Of a stretch of 64,000 nucleotides of DNA, positions 17,475 to 25,774 are shown piece after piece. How positions within the stretch are numbered: position 1 is the first letter of the stretch; every line of letters begins with the position of its first letter. Below the pieces are notes generated by a model. That model was given only the letters and a program-made list of their open reading frames with translations, was not told the DNA's origin and did not search any database. The stretch is from Anaeromassilibacillus sp. An172 (lineage in GTDB: Bacteria > Bacillota > Clostridia > Oscillospirales > Acutalibacteraceae): positions 1-64,000 of the forward strand of contig NZ_NFKS01000011.1 in assembly GCF_002160515.1 (NCBI RefSeq). The letters are read 5' to 3'. A program made the position numbers and the translations under genes.

Positions 17475-18824
17475 ATGTTTTCAAAAATCAACGACGTATT
17501 GTTCCCGGGTCACAAGGAGTATCCACAGATTCCTGCGGGTAAAGCTCTTATTCTTGGACTACAGCACGCCTTTGCCATGAGCTGCGCTACAATTCTTGTA
17601 CCGCTTGCCACCGGACTTGACGTAGGCGTTGCACTGTTTGCCGCAGGTATCGGCACACTTATTTTCCATATCTGTACAAAGGGCAAGATGCCGACCTTTT
17701 TGGGAAGCTCCTTTGCCTTTATCGCCGCTCTTTCATCCATTATCGGAAATTCCGCATTCGGAAACACCAAGGAAGAGCAAATAGCCGCAGCCTGCGGAGG
17801 TATAATCGTTGCAGGCGGTATCTATGTTGTAATCGCTTTGATAATAAAGCTTATAGGAAGCGGTTTTATTGAAAAGCTTATCCCTCCGGTTGTTCGTGGC
17901 GTTGGAATAGCAATTATAGGTCTGGGTCTTTCCGGCTCTGCTATTTCAAACATTCAGTCAATCAACCCTGAAACCGGAGCGCCTTATTTTGACGCTTTGT
18001 ACTACTGGAGATGGGGTATAGCTATTTTCGTACTTCTCACAGCTATTCTTCTCTCCTGTTACGGAAAAGGACTTTTAAAACAGTCCTCAATTGTAATTGC
18101 CCTTTTGGGCGGTTATATTGTAACCATGACCGCTGTAGGCACAGGAATTGCACCGTCAGAGCTTATGAGCTTCGGCGACCCGGCGGCAGGTACAGGAATT
18201 TACAGAAATCTTTTTGAAATTCCAAACTTTGTACTGCCAAGATTTGATTTAGGCGCAATTATAATAGTAGCCCCTGTTGCAATAGTAACCTGTGTTGAAC
18301 ATTTGGGCGACGTTTATGCAAACGGTGCTGTTGTAGGCAGAGATTTCACAAAAGATCCCGGACTTCACAGAACAATGCTGGGCGACGGTCTTGCAACTAT
18401 GGCTGCCGGATTTATGGGCGGTCCATCCAACACAACATATTCCGAAAACACCGCTGTTCTTGCCGCAACAGGCAACTATAACCCGGCAAACCTTAGAATT
18501 GCCGCTGTTATTGCAATCGCAGTAAGCTTCTTCGGAAAAGGAATCGGCGCAATAGAAACACTTCCTACCTGTGTTTTGGGCGGCGCATGTATTCTCCTTT
18601 ACGGTATGATTTCTTCCGTTGGTCTGAGAACACTTGTTGAAAACCAGGTTGATTTCAAGAGCAACAGAAATCTTTCAATTGCCGCAGTAATGCTTGTGCT
18701 TGCTATCGGCGGCGCAGTAATGGGCGGCCCTGATTTTTCACTTTCCGGAATCGGTCTGAGCATTATTGCCGGCATAGTTTTAAATCTTATTTTGCCTGAT
18801 AAATCAAAAGCATCAGAAAACTAA
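17475..18824 (+). CDS. NCS2-family uracil permease (UraA-like)
   Basis: 449 residues with about 14 hydrophobic segments. The N-terminal LQHAFAMSCATILVPLATGLD and the TFLGSSFAFI segment are typical of uracil/xanthine permeases of the NCS2 family, closest to UraA. VEHLGDVYANGAVVGRDFTK carries the conserved Glu of the substrate site, and GGPSNTTYSENTAVLA is the second signature. It imports a nucleobase, most likely uracil, with protons. The ribosome-binding site before ATG 17475 is weak. Confidence 0.88.
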   Translation: MFSKINDVLFPGHKEYPQIPAGKALILGLQHAFAMSCATILVPLATGLDVGVALFAAGIGTLIFHICTKGKMPTFLGSSFAFIAALSSIIGNSAFGNTKEEQIAAACGGIIVAGGIYVVIALIIKLIGSGFIEKLIPPVVRGVGIAIIGLGLSGSAISNIQSINPETGAPYFDALYYWRWGIAIFVLLTAILLSCYGKGLLKQSSIVIALLGGYIVTMTAVGTGIAPSELMSFGDPAAGTGIYRNLFEIPNFVLPRFDLGAIIIVAPVAIVTCVEHLGDVYANGAVVGRDFTKDPGLHRTMLGDGLATMAAGFMGGPSNTTYSENTAVLAATGNYNPANLRIAAVIAIAVSFFGKGIGAIETLPTCVLGGACILLYGMISSVGLRTLVENQVDFKSNRNLSIAAVMLVLAIGGAVMGGPDFSLSGIGLSIIAGIVLNLILPDKSKASEN

Positions 18825-18857
18825 TTGCTTAACCTTTTTTATAAGGAGGTCTTTACT

Positions 18858-19775
18858 GTGAAAAACGAAAACTCAAAGCCCGCTGTAGTTAAAACAAAGA
18901 ACACTGAGTCAGAAACCTATATCGCTTATAAGGTCTCTGTGGTTAGTATTATCGTCAATGTAATTTTATCTTTGTTTAAATTCTTTGCAGGTATATTTGC
19001 AAATTCCGGAGCTATGGTTTCCGACGCTATTCACTCCGCTTCGGACGTTTTCAGCACCTTCATCGTTATAATAGGTGTAAAGATTTCCGGCAGAGAGTCT
19101 GACGATTCCCACCGCTACGGTCACGAAAGAATGGAATGTGTTGCCTCTGTAGTGCTGGCGGCTATTCTTATGGTAACAAGCTTTGGAATTGGCTACAGCG
19201 GTTTTATGCAGATTCTCAATTCTCAGGAAACAGAAATCAAAGTCCCCGGTATTTTGGCTCTTATCGCCGCTGTGGTTTCTATAGCCGTTAAGGAATGGAT
19301 GTACCATTACACTATGCACGGTGCTAAAAAAATCAATTCAGGGGCTTTAAAAGCCGATGCATGGCATCACAGAAGCGACGCTATTTCCTCTGTAGGAAGC
19401 CTTATCGGTATTTTGGGTGCAAGACTTGGTTTCCCTGCCGCTGACCCGATTATGAGTATCGTTATCTGTGTAATTATTCTTAAAGCCGCTTTCGATATTC
19501 TCAAGGACTCTATCGACAAAATGGTTGATAAATCCTGCGATCAAAAAACTATAGATGAAATGAAAGAAAAGGTTTTATCCGTTAAAGGCGTTATGCACAT
19601 AGACGATATTAAAACCAGACTTTTCGGAAATAAGATATATGTGGATATCGAAATTTCTGCCGACGGAAATATGACTCTTTTTGAAGCTCATGACATCGCC
19701 GAGGATGTTCACGACCTTATGGAAAAGGATTTTCCCGACGTAAAACATTGTATGGTCCACGTTAACCCACATTGA
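18858..19775 (+). CDS. Cation diffusion facilitator family transporter
   Basis: 305 residues from GTG 18858 (AAGGAGG eight bases before). Six membrane helices are followed by a ~90-residue cytoplasmic domain. Metal-site motifs are present: SDAIHSASDVFS in helix 2 and DAWHHRSDAISS in helix 5, i.e. the paired HxxxD sites. The C-terminal domain has the alpha/beta metal-sensing pattern ending DVKHCMVHVNP. Such pumps export Zn, Fe or Mn by proton antiport; metal not assignable. It follows the permease by 33 bases and shares its terminator, so the two may be co-transcribed. Confidence 0.9.
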   Translation: MKNENSKPAVVKTKNTESETYIAYKVSVVSIIVNVILSLFKFFAGIFANSGAMVSDAIHSASDVFSTFIVIIGVKISGRESDDSHRYGHERMECVASVVLAAILMVTSFGIGYSGFMQILNSQETEIKVPGILALIAAVVSIAVKEWMYHYTMHGAKKINSGALKADAWHHRSDAISSVGSLIGILGARLGFPAADPIMSIVICVIILKAAFDILKDSIDKMVDKSCDQKTIDEMKEKVLSVKGVMHIDDIKTRLFGNKIYVDIEISADGNMTLFEAHDIAEDVHDLMEKDFPDVKHCMVHVNPH

Positions 19776-19786
19776 TTTTTAAAATA

Positions 19787-19824
19787 AAACTCAGCAGATT
19801 TTAGCGTCTGCTGAGTTTTTTTAT
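19787..19824 (+). terminator. Terminator after the cation efflux gene
   Basis: 12-bp stem AAACTCAGCAGA/TCTGCTGAGTTT followed by a run of T. Confidence 0.9.
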
Positions 19825-19868
19825 TTTTATAAGATTATAATAGAGCGTCCCTAAGTAAAATAAACAAA

Positions 19869-20245
19869 AGTCAACCGAGAGCAAGCCATAAATTAAGAAA
19901 AAGGTATCACCCGCCATACTATAAAGTTATTTCATAGCTAAATCCTTGCATAGTAAAAATAAAAAATAAAATCAAAGCCAACCGAGAGCGAGCCATTCCA
20001 AAGACTAAGGAAAAGGTCTCGCCCGCCATGTAATAAAGTTAATTTATTATCCAAACTTTTGCATGGCGGATATAAAAAACTCGCCCGCTATGTGATGAAG
20101 TCTATTTCATAGATAAATCCTTGCATAGTAAAAATAAAAAATAAAATCAAAGTCAACCGAGAGCGAGCCATTCCAAAGACTAAGGAAAAGGTCTCGCCCG
20201 CCATGCGATGAAGTCTATTTCATAGCCAAACCTTTGCATGGCGGA
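19869..20245 (-). repeat. Cluster of about four structured intergenic repeat units (locus 1)
   Basis: Units lie at about 19869-19954, 19976-20070, 20080-20130 (partial) and 20150-20245. Each full unit has a conserved arm (GAGCGAGCCATTCCAAAGAC, then ACTAAG and AAAAGGTCTCGCCCG) and a hairpin arm. In the unit nearest spo0A the hairpin stem is 9 bp (20198-20206 with 20236-20244); in the next full unit it is 8 bp (20023-20030 with 20062-20069). The partial unit replaces a C-G pair by T-A (20089 with 20127). An inner stem is TAATAAA/TTTATTA in one unit and ATGAA/TTCAT in another. The cluster starts eight bases past the spo0A stop codon and reads away from spo0A. The same family recurs at 33161-33511. 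Confidence 0.8.
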
Positions 20246-20252
20246 ACTAAAA

Positions 20253-21020
20253 TTAGCTGGCGTGTTTTAGTTGGAGACGGAGCTTGTCGGAAATCATGGC
20301 GATGAATTCGCTGTTTGTGGGCTTGCCTCTTCCGTTGTGGATTGTGTAGCCGAAATAGGAATTAAGTACGTCCACATCTCCTCTGTCCCAGGCGACCTCT
20401 ATGGCGTGTCTTATGGCTCTTTCAACTCGTGATGAGGTGGTTTCGTATTTTTTGGCAACTGTGGGATACAGCTGCTTTGTAACGGCATTTATTATGTCAG
20501 GCTTTTCGACGGATATGATTATTGAATCTCTCAGGTAGTGATAGCCTTTTATGTGTGCAGGTACGCCTATCTGATGAAGAATTTCAGTTACTCTCACTTC
20601 AATTCCGTTGTCACCGCCAGAAAGCATTGCGCTTTTGTCCTTGTTGAGCTTTATAAGTCTTTGTATGTTGTCTGCCAAATCCTGAAGTTTGAAAGGTTTA
20701 AGTACATAATATGAAGCACCTGCGGACATTATTTCACGCTCGATAAGCGAGCTGTGAAAGCTTGAAAATACTACAAAAAGCGGCTGTTTTATGTTTTGAT
20801 TTTTTGTTATGGCTTTTAAAACGCCCATAGAGTCAGTATGTGTCATAAGCGAGTCCATAATAACCACATCTGGCGAGTCGGAAAGTATTCTTCTGATGAG
20901 TTCATCCCCGTCTTTTTGACAGAAATCAACAAGCATATTCATTTGTTCAAGGGTTAAAAGCTCTTCTTTTGAAAATTCCGACGCTTCTTCCGTAATTATT
21001 ACCGATATTTTATTGTCCAT
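20253..21020 (-). CDS. spo0A: Sporulation master regulator Spo0A
   Basis: 255 residues. Residues 1-125 are a receiver domain with the phospho-acceptor Asp in DVVIMDS and Lys in VLKPF; the acidic pocket reads TEEAS instead of the usual DD pair, a mild departure. Residues ~140-255 are the Spo0A C-terminal DNA-binding domain, with GVPAHIKGYHYLRDSI and YPTVAKKYETTSSRVERAIRHAIE carrying the recognition helix. Phosphorylated Spo0A starts endospore formation. A palindrome, ATTACCA/TGGTAAT, lies about 40 bases upstream (21060-21078) over a possible -10 box. The repeat cluster begins just past its stop. Confidence 0.95.
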   Translation of the reverse strand: MDNKISVIITEEASEFSKEELLTLEQMNMLVDFCQKDGDELIRRILSDSPDVVIMDSLMTHTDSMGVLKAITKNQNIKQPLFVVFSSFHSSLIEREIMSAGASYYVLKPFKLQDLADNIQRLIKLNKDKSAMLSGGDNGIEVRVTEILHQIGVPAHIKGYHYLRDSIIISVEKPDIINAVTKQLYPTVAKKYETTSSRVERAIRHAIEVAWDRGDVDVLNSYFGYTIHNGRGKPTNSEFIAMISDKLRLQLKHAS

Positions 21021-21059
21021 TGTGAAAATCCCCCGTACTGTTTTATTTAATGTAACTAT

Positions 21060-21082
21060 ATTACCATAAATTGGTAATTATA
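21060..21082 (-). promoter_or_regulatory. Palindrome overlapping a possible spo0A -10 box
   Basis: Inverted repeat ATTACCA-TAAAT-TGGTAAT adjoining a minus-strand TATAAT (21082-21077). No good -35 box is visible, so the promoter may use an alternative sigma factor or an activator. It may be an operator; the binder is unknown. Confidence 0.4.
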
Positions 21083-21211
21083 GCAATACTTTACATTCAT
21101 TTTTTTTAATTTTTTATCGACAGGAAAAACTCTTTTTTCCTCTTAAAAAACACCGTGGGACAGATTAAAATCTTTTATACTTTTATAAAACAACATTTGC
21201 AAAAACAAAAA

Positions 21212-21248
21212 ATTAAACCGGCTGAAACAAAAAATCCAACCGGTTTTA
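21212..21248 (-). terminator. Probable terminator after pepS
   Basis: Minus-strand arms AAACCGG and CCGGTTT around a long A/T-rich loop, followed by TAATTTTT. Weaker than the other terminators here. The rest of 21021-21272 shows only the spo0A upstream region. Confidence 0.55.
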
Positions 21249-21272
21249 ATGATAAAATTTTGCTGTGTAAAA

Positions 21273-22496
21273 TCAGATACAGAAGTTGCCGTCTTTGAAA
21301 ATCTGGATTTCCTGACCGTCGGTGGTAATTCCGTAAATATTCAAATCCTTTGTGCCAATCATAAAGTCCTCATGGATTATTGAGTCGTTTACACCCATAT
21401 TTCTAAGCTCTTCCAAGGTGTACTTGTCGTAATCCTTTACGCAGTTTGTAAATCCTCTTCCCAAGGCAAGATGGCATGAGGCGTTCTCATCAAACAGAGT
21501 GTTGTAGAAAAGCAAACCGCTGTTGTTTATCGGTGAATCGTAAGGAACCAAAGCGCACTCACCCAGCATTGCGGCTCCCTCGTCCATTGTAACCATCTGC
21601 TGTAAAAGCTCTTGATTTTTCTCCGCCTTTACTTCAACAACCTTGCCGTTTTCAAATCTCACGCTGAAATTCTCAATAAGCTGACCCTGATAGGAAAGTG
21701 GCTTTGAGGAATAAACAATGCCGTCGGCTTCTCCAGCTTTTGGAGTTGTGAAAACCTCCTCTGAGGGGATATTGGGGTTGAAGAAATTGCCCTCAAGGGA
21801 ATACTCTCCGCCGCCCATAAAGAGAGCCTGCTCCATAAGTCCCACTGTAAGGTCTGTGCCGTTGGAGGATTTATATACAAGCTTTCTCAGGTTTAATGAG
21901 TTGAGATAATTGCATCTCTGCTCAAGCTCTTCGTTGTGCTGTTTCCATGCTTCTATCGGGTCTTTGTCTGCTCTTGAGGTATAAAGTATTGCCTCCCAGA
22001 GCTTCTCCATTGCCTGGCTCTTGTTGAGGTTCGGGAACACTTTCTTAGCCCATTTAACGCCCGGAACTGCGGCTATGCACCACTGGTAATGGTTGTCCAT
22101 CTCGTCAAGATACTGCTTTAAAACCTTGTATCTTGCCTGCTGGGATTTTGCGTATTTCTCCTGCTTCATTCCTGCAAGACCGTCAGGGTCTTCGGAAAGA
22201 ATATAAATCATTGCAGGAAGTCTTTCAAGACGGTACTTTACCTTTTCAAGCTCCCAGTTTTCCACTGTTGACAGAGTTTTCTGTGTTCTGTAGCGCACAT
22301 GAATTTTTGTAAGAGGCTGGAAATTCCATTCAACCTCAACCTTTTTTGCGCCAAGCTTGTAGCACTCCTCAACAAGCATTGCGATAAATTCCGGCTGGTC
22401 CAGGTCGGCTCTTATAATTACTTCCTGACCCTTTTTAATATTTACTCCTACGGAAGCTATAAGATTTGCATAGCTTCTCATCACTGTTTTTTTCAT
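21273..22496 (-). CDS. pepS: M29-family aminopeptidase (PepS/AmpS-like)
   Basis: 407 residues, the usual M29 length. The N-terminal ADLDQPEFIAMLVEECYKLG and the C-terminal metal-site segments are diagnostic: GECALVPYDSPI (Glu), CHLALG (His) and IIHEDFMIG (His, Asp). The enzyme removes N-terminal amino acids from peptides in the cytoplasm with two metal ions. It is followed by spo0A after a gap with a terminator. RBS AGAGGTG. With two M42 peptidases nearby, this region is rich in peptide-degrading functions. Confidence 0.9.
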   Translation of the reverse strand: MKKTVMRSYANLIASVGVNIKKGQEVIIRADLDQPEFIAMLVEECYKLGAKKVEVEWNFQPLTKIHVRYRTQKTLSTVENWELEKVKYRLERLPAMIYILSEDPDGLAGMKQEKYAKSQQARYKVLKQYLDEMDNHYQWCIAAVPGVKWAKKVFPNLNKSQAMEKLWEAILYTSRADKDPIEAWKQHNEELEQRCNYLNSLNLRKLVYKSSNGTDLTVGLMEQALFMGGGEYSLEGNFFNPNIPSEEVFTTPKAGEADGIVYSSKPLSYQGQLIENFSVRFENGKVVEVKAEKNQELLQQMVTMDEGAAMLGECALVPYDSPINNSGLLFYNTLFDENASCHLALGRGFTNCVKDYDKYTLEELRNMGVNDSIIHEDFMIGTKDLNIYGITTDGQEIQIFKDGNFCI

Positions 22497-22566
22497 ATAT
22501 TACACCTCTGTGCATTAAATACATTATATGTTATTTATATACATTTTTTAAAAGTATATTCAAGGT

Positions 22567-23823
22567 TTATGAATTAAGCATTGAGTTTGCGGCGAGCATT
22601 ACGCCCATTTTTCCGCTGTGGAAGTTAAGTCCTCCCTGCATCCATACGGCATATGGTTCTCTTAAAGGTGCGTCTGCGGAAAGCTCTATTGATGAACCCA
22701 AAGTAAATGCGCCTGCTGCCATTATAACCTTGCTGTCATAGCCGGGCATATCTGATGGTTCTGGATATACAAAGCTGTCAACCGGTGCGCCCTTCTGTAT
22801 TCCACGGCAGAAAGCGCAGAGCTTTTCGCTGTCCCCCAGCTTCAATACCTGAATTATGTCCCCTCTTCTTTCGTTGTACTTAGGTGTTACTTCATATCCC
22901 AAAATTTCAAAGAGAGCGGAGGCAAAAACCGCTGTTTTCAGTGCTTCACCTGACACGTGGGGTGCGTGGAATGCGCCCATGAAAAGCTCTCTGCTCTGAT
23001 TAAGGGTTGCGCCCTGTTCTCTGCCTATTCCCGGAGTTGTAAGGCGGTAAGAGCACATCTCCACAAGCTTTTTCTTTCCGGCGATATATCCGCCTGTAGG
23101 GGCAATTCCGCCGCCGGCGTTTTTAATAAGGGAGCCTGCCATTATATCAACGCCGCAGGAAAGAGGTTCTTTTTTCTCCACAAACTCGCCGTAGCAGTTA
23201 TCAAGCATTATAATTGTCTTTCTTGATTTTTTTCTTACTGCACGGCAGATTTTCTCTATGTCGGCACAGGTGAGAGTCGGGCGCAGGCTGTAGCCACGGG
23301 AACGCTGGATATAGACCATTTTCAAGTCTTCGGTAACTCTGTTTTCTATAGCTTCCAAGTCCACTGTTCCGTCCTCTTTAAGCTCAACCTCGTCATATTT
23401 AATTCCGAAATCCTTTAAAGAGCCGGGGTAATTGCCCTCAATTCCTATTGTGCTTCTTATTGTGTCGTATGGTATTCCTGTAACGCTGAGCATTGTATCT
23501 CCCGGTCTGAGCATACCGAAAAGTGCAACCGCCAGGGTGTGAGTTCCGCAGACAAAGTTATGTCTTACCAAAGCGTCCTCAGCGTCAAAGGCATAGGCGT
23601 AAACCTTATCTAAAATATCTCTTCCTCTGTCCCCTATTCCGTAGCCTGTAGAGGCGGCAAAGTGTGATTCGCTTACTCCTGCCTCCTGAAAAGCTTTCAG
23701 CATTTTAAGCTGGTTAAATTCCTGTATTTCGTCAATTCTTGCAAATTCGTCTTTGCAAAGCTCCATAGCCTTTTTTGAGGCTTCAACAATTCTTTCATCA
23801 ATATCAAAAAACGGTACTGCCAT
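22567..23823 (-). CDS. Aluminium resistance/methionine gamma-lyase-like PLP enzyme (YnbB family)
   Basis: 418 residues, the length of the Met_gamma_lyase (YnbB) family. The N-terminal STGYGIGDRGRD and VCGTHTLAVALFGMLRPGD segments are characteristic. The PLP-binding Lys is probably in MAGSLIKNAGGGIAPTGGY, with LDNCYGEF supplying the cofactor Asp. The family's real substrate is not established, though it is related to Cys/Met-metabolism enzymes. About 70 bases separate it from pepS. RBS AAGGATG before ATG 23823. Confidence 0.85.
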   Translation of the reverse strand: MAVPFFDIDERIVEASKKAMELCKDEFARIDEIQEFNQLKMLKAFQEAGVSESHFAASTGYGIGDRGRDILDKVYAYAFDAEDALVRHNFVCGTHTLAVALFGMLRPGDTMLSVTGIPYDTIRSTIGIEGNYPGSLKDFGIKYDEVELKEDGTVDLEAIENRVTEDLKMVYIQRSRGYSLRPTLTCADIEKICRAVRKKSRKTIIMLDNCYGEFVEKKEPLSCGVDIMAGSLIKNAGGGIAPTGGYIAGKKKLVEMCSYRLTTPGIGREQGATLNQSRELFMGAFHAPHVSGEALKTAVFASALFEILGYEVTPKYNERRGDIIQVLKLGDSEKLCAFCRGIQKGAPVDSFVYPEPSDMPGYDSKVIMAAGAFTLGSSIELSADAPLREPYAVWMQGGLNFHSGKMGVMLAANSMLNS

Positions 23824-23945
23824 TCATTTCATCCTTTATTTTTTATTTCCGCTTTTGGAAAGGTTTTATTTTCAATTAACATTCTTAAACGGCGGGTCAA
23901 AGCTTTCAGCTATAATTCTGTTACATTCCCATCTGTGATAACAAT

Positions 23946-24719
23946 TTAAAAATATATTTCTTTCCACGTTCCGCAATTTATGTAACCGGCGGTATTATAA
24001 AACTTTTCGTTTTTATTTTCTTCTCTGTATAGATAAATCTTTTTCTTTTCACGGAAAAGCTGACTTGTTATATATTTAGTCATATATGTTCCGAAGCCCT
24101 TGTTTCTGTATTTCTTTCCCGTTGCCACCGCACCGATTATGGCGCAGTTTTCAGTTTCCGCAACTGTCATGGCGCAGGACACAAGGTTCCCATCGTTATC
24201 CTCTATGCCGCAGACCCTTGAGGTGTTTCTCCTCTGTTTAAATGAGATATCAAGGCAAAAGCTTTCACAGTCCGGAAGATTGCTGTTATTGGAAAAGTTT
24301 TCCGCAAGGAGATTGTAAACATCTTTAAGCTTCGGGCTTATTACTCTGTCGTTTTCTGCAAGCTGAGGTTTCGGGAAAATATATCTCATGATTTTTCCTG
24401 TGGTTTCCTTTTTACATTCCAAATCAAGGGAGTATTTTCCGTCCATCAGCAAACTTGTGGCTCCGGCAACCCTTATAAAAGACGCTATTTCCTCAAGGTC
24501 CGCTTTATCAGTGAGATACAGCACAAACTGGGTCCCAAGCCTTGACAAAGCGGCAACAGCCTCTTTATTTTTATCAAGCTGAACCCAAAAATCCGCAAAG
24601 GGAATAAGCTCCCTGTAAGCATTAAACAGGGAAGCTATTCTGCAAACAAAAGGGTCGTCGCCGGGGAATTTATCAAGATAATTTTTTATATCAAAATCGC
24701 CCTCATGTATTTTTATCAT
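23946..24719 (-). CDS. GNAT-family N-acetyltransferase
   Basis: 257 residues from ATG 24719, whose ATGA overlaps the stop of the upstream M42 gene, so the two are translationally coupled. The C-terminal ~100 residues are a GNAT fold: AIIGAVATGKKYRNKGFG supplies the acetyl-CoA pyrophosphate loop (RNKGFG), followed by KIYLYREENKNEKFYNTAGY. The N-terminal ~140 residues are not recognised and may set substrate choice. The frame is open to 24830 but that part lies inside the upstream gene and is not needed. Acceptor unknown. Confidence 0.8.
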   Translation of the reverse strand: MIKIHEGDFDIKNYLDKFPGDDPFVCRIASLFNAYRELIPFADFWVQLDKNKEAVAALSRLGTQFVLYLTDKADLEEIASFIRVAGATSLLMDGKYSLDLECKKETTGKIMRYIFPKPQLAENDRVISPKLKDVYNLLAENFSNNSNLPDCESFCLDISFKQRRNTSRVCGIEDNDGNLVSCAMTVAETENCAIIGAVATGKKYRNKGFGTYMTKYITSQLFREKKKIYLYREENKNEKFYNTAGYINCGTWKEIYF

Positions 24720-25774
24720 ACGCTTTGGGCTCCTCTTAAAAATCTTGAGATAAGCTTCTTTGTGAGCTTCAAAGAATCTTCCATATCGCTTAAAGACACA
24801 AGGGAAAGTCCCGAGTGTATATATCTGCATGGAAGTGACAAAGCCAAGGTTCTCACGCCGCCACGGCTTGTGTGGATTGCTCCGCTGTCGTTTCCCCCTG
24901 CAACCGCAGACTTTACCTGAGCTTTAACGCCTATATCCTTTGCAGCTTTAAAGGCTTCCTTAAACATTTCCTTGTCATAGATTGTGCTTCTGTCCATAAA
25001 TGAAACCACAACGCCGTCGCCCACATGGCACACAGCTTTGCTGTCCTCACAGCCGTGTATATCGGAAGCTGTTGTGGACTCCAAAACTATGGCGTAATCC
25101 GGGTCAACAGTGTAGGCGGCGGTTTTAGCCCCACGCAATCCCACTTCCTCCTGCACCACAAAGGTAAAGGTGCAGTCGTATTCAAGCTGTGATTTTATAA
25201 GCTCAATCATTATAAAACAGCCTGCTCTGTCGTCTATGGCTTTGGCTTTTAATGTTGTGCCCAGGCTTACTGCGTCCTCGTTTATCTCAAAAGGTGAGTA
25301 AAAGCACACGCTGTCGCCGATACTTACATACTTTTCAGCCTCTTCACGGCTTTCGGCTCCTATATCTATATACATGTCGGAGATTTTCGGAACTGCTTCT
25401 TTTTCATCCTCAGAACAGAGATGTATAGGCTTTACTCCTATAACTCCGTCTATGGAGTTTTCACCAACGGTTACACGCTTTCCGAAAACCACACGTCTGT
25501 CGATACCACCTACCTGGTCAAATTTCAGAAAACCTCTTTCCGTTATATATGTGACCATAAAACCGACCTCGTCCATATGGGCGGAAATCATAAGCTTTTT
25601 ATCAGGTGTTTTAAGCCCCTTTTTAAAAACTATAAGGTTTCCCATATTGTCGGTTTTTATATCAACGGCATAGTCCTTAATCTCTGAAATTATAATATCC
25701 CTTACCTTGGTTTCATCTCCGGAAATTCCCGAGCAGGTGCAAAGCTTCTTTAAAAGCTCATATCTTTCATTCAT
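24716..25774 (-). CDS. M42-family metallopeptidase (deblocking/glutamyl aminopeptidase type)
   Basis: 352 residues from ATG 25774 (GGAGG eight bases before). Metal-site motifs: SAHMDEVGF, KAIDDRAGCF, VQEEVGLRGA (catalytic Glu plus ligand Glu), VLESTTASD and the late YIHSGLS His. It is a cytoplasmic di-metal aminopeptidase; such enzymes often assemble into dodecamers. It overlaps the upstream M42 gene by eight bases and the downstream GNAT gene by four, giving a tight operon. GTG 25783 is an alternative start but lies within the ribosome-binding region. Confidence 0.88.
   Translation of the reverse strand: MNERYELLKKLCTCSGISGDETKVRDIIISEIKDYAVDIKTDNMGNLIVFKKGLKTPDKKLMISAHMDEVGFMVTYITERGFLKFDQVGGIDRRVVFGKRVTVGENSIDGVIGVKPIHLCSEDEKEAVPKISDMYIDIGAESREEAEKYVSIGDSVCFYSPFEINEDAVSLGTTLKAKAIDDRAGCFIMIELIKSQLEYDCTFTFVVQEEVGLRGAKTAAYTVDPDYAIVLESTTASDIHGCEDSKAVCHVGDGVVVSFMDRSTIYDKEMFKEAFKAAKDIGVKAQVKSAVAGGNDSGAIHTSRGGVRTLALSLPCRYIHSGLSLVSLSDMEDSLKLTKKLISRFLRGAQSV

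Noticed and set aside
19869-20245. CRISPR array
   Set aside because: Units are about 100 bases with internal hairpins, there are no short identical repeats with unique spacers, and no cas gene is near.
19869-20245. Insertion sequence or MITE with a transposase
   Set aside because: No transposase frame and no clear target-site duplications are visible; terminal inverted matches are imperfect. A non-autonomous element cannot be excluded.
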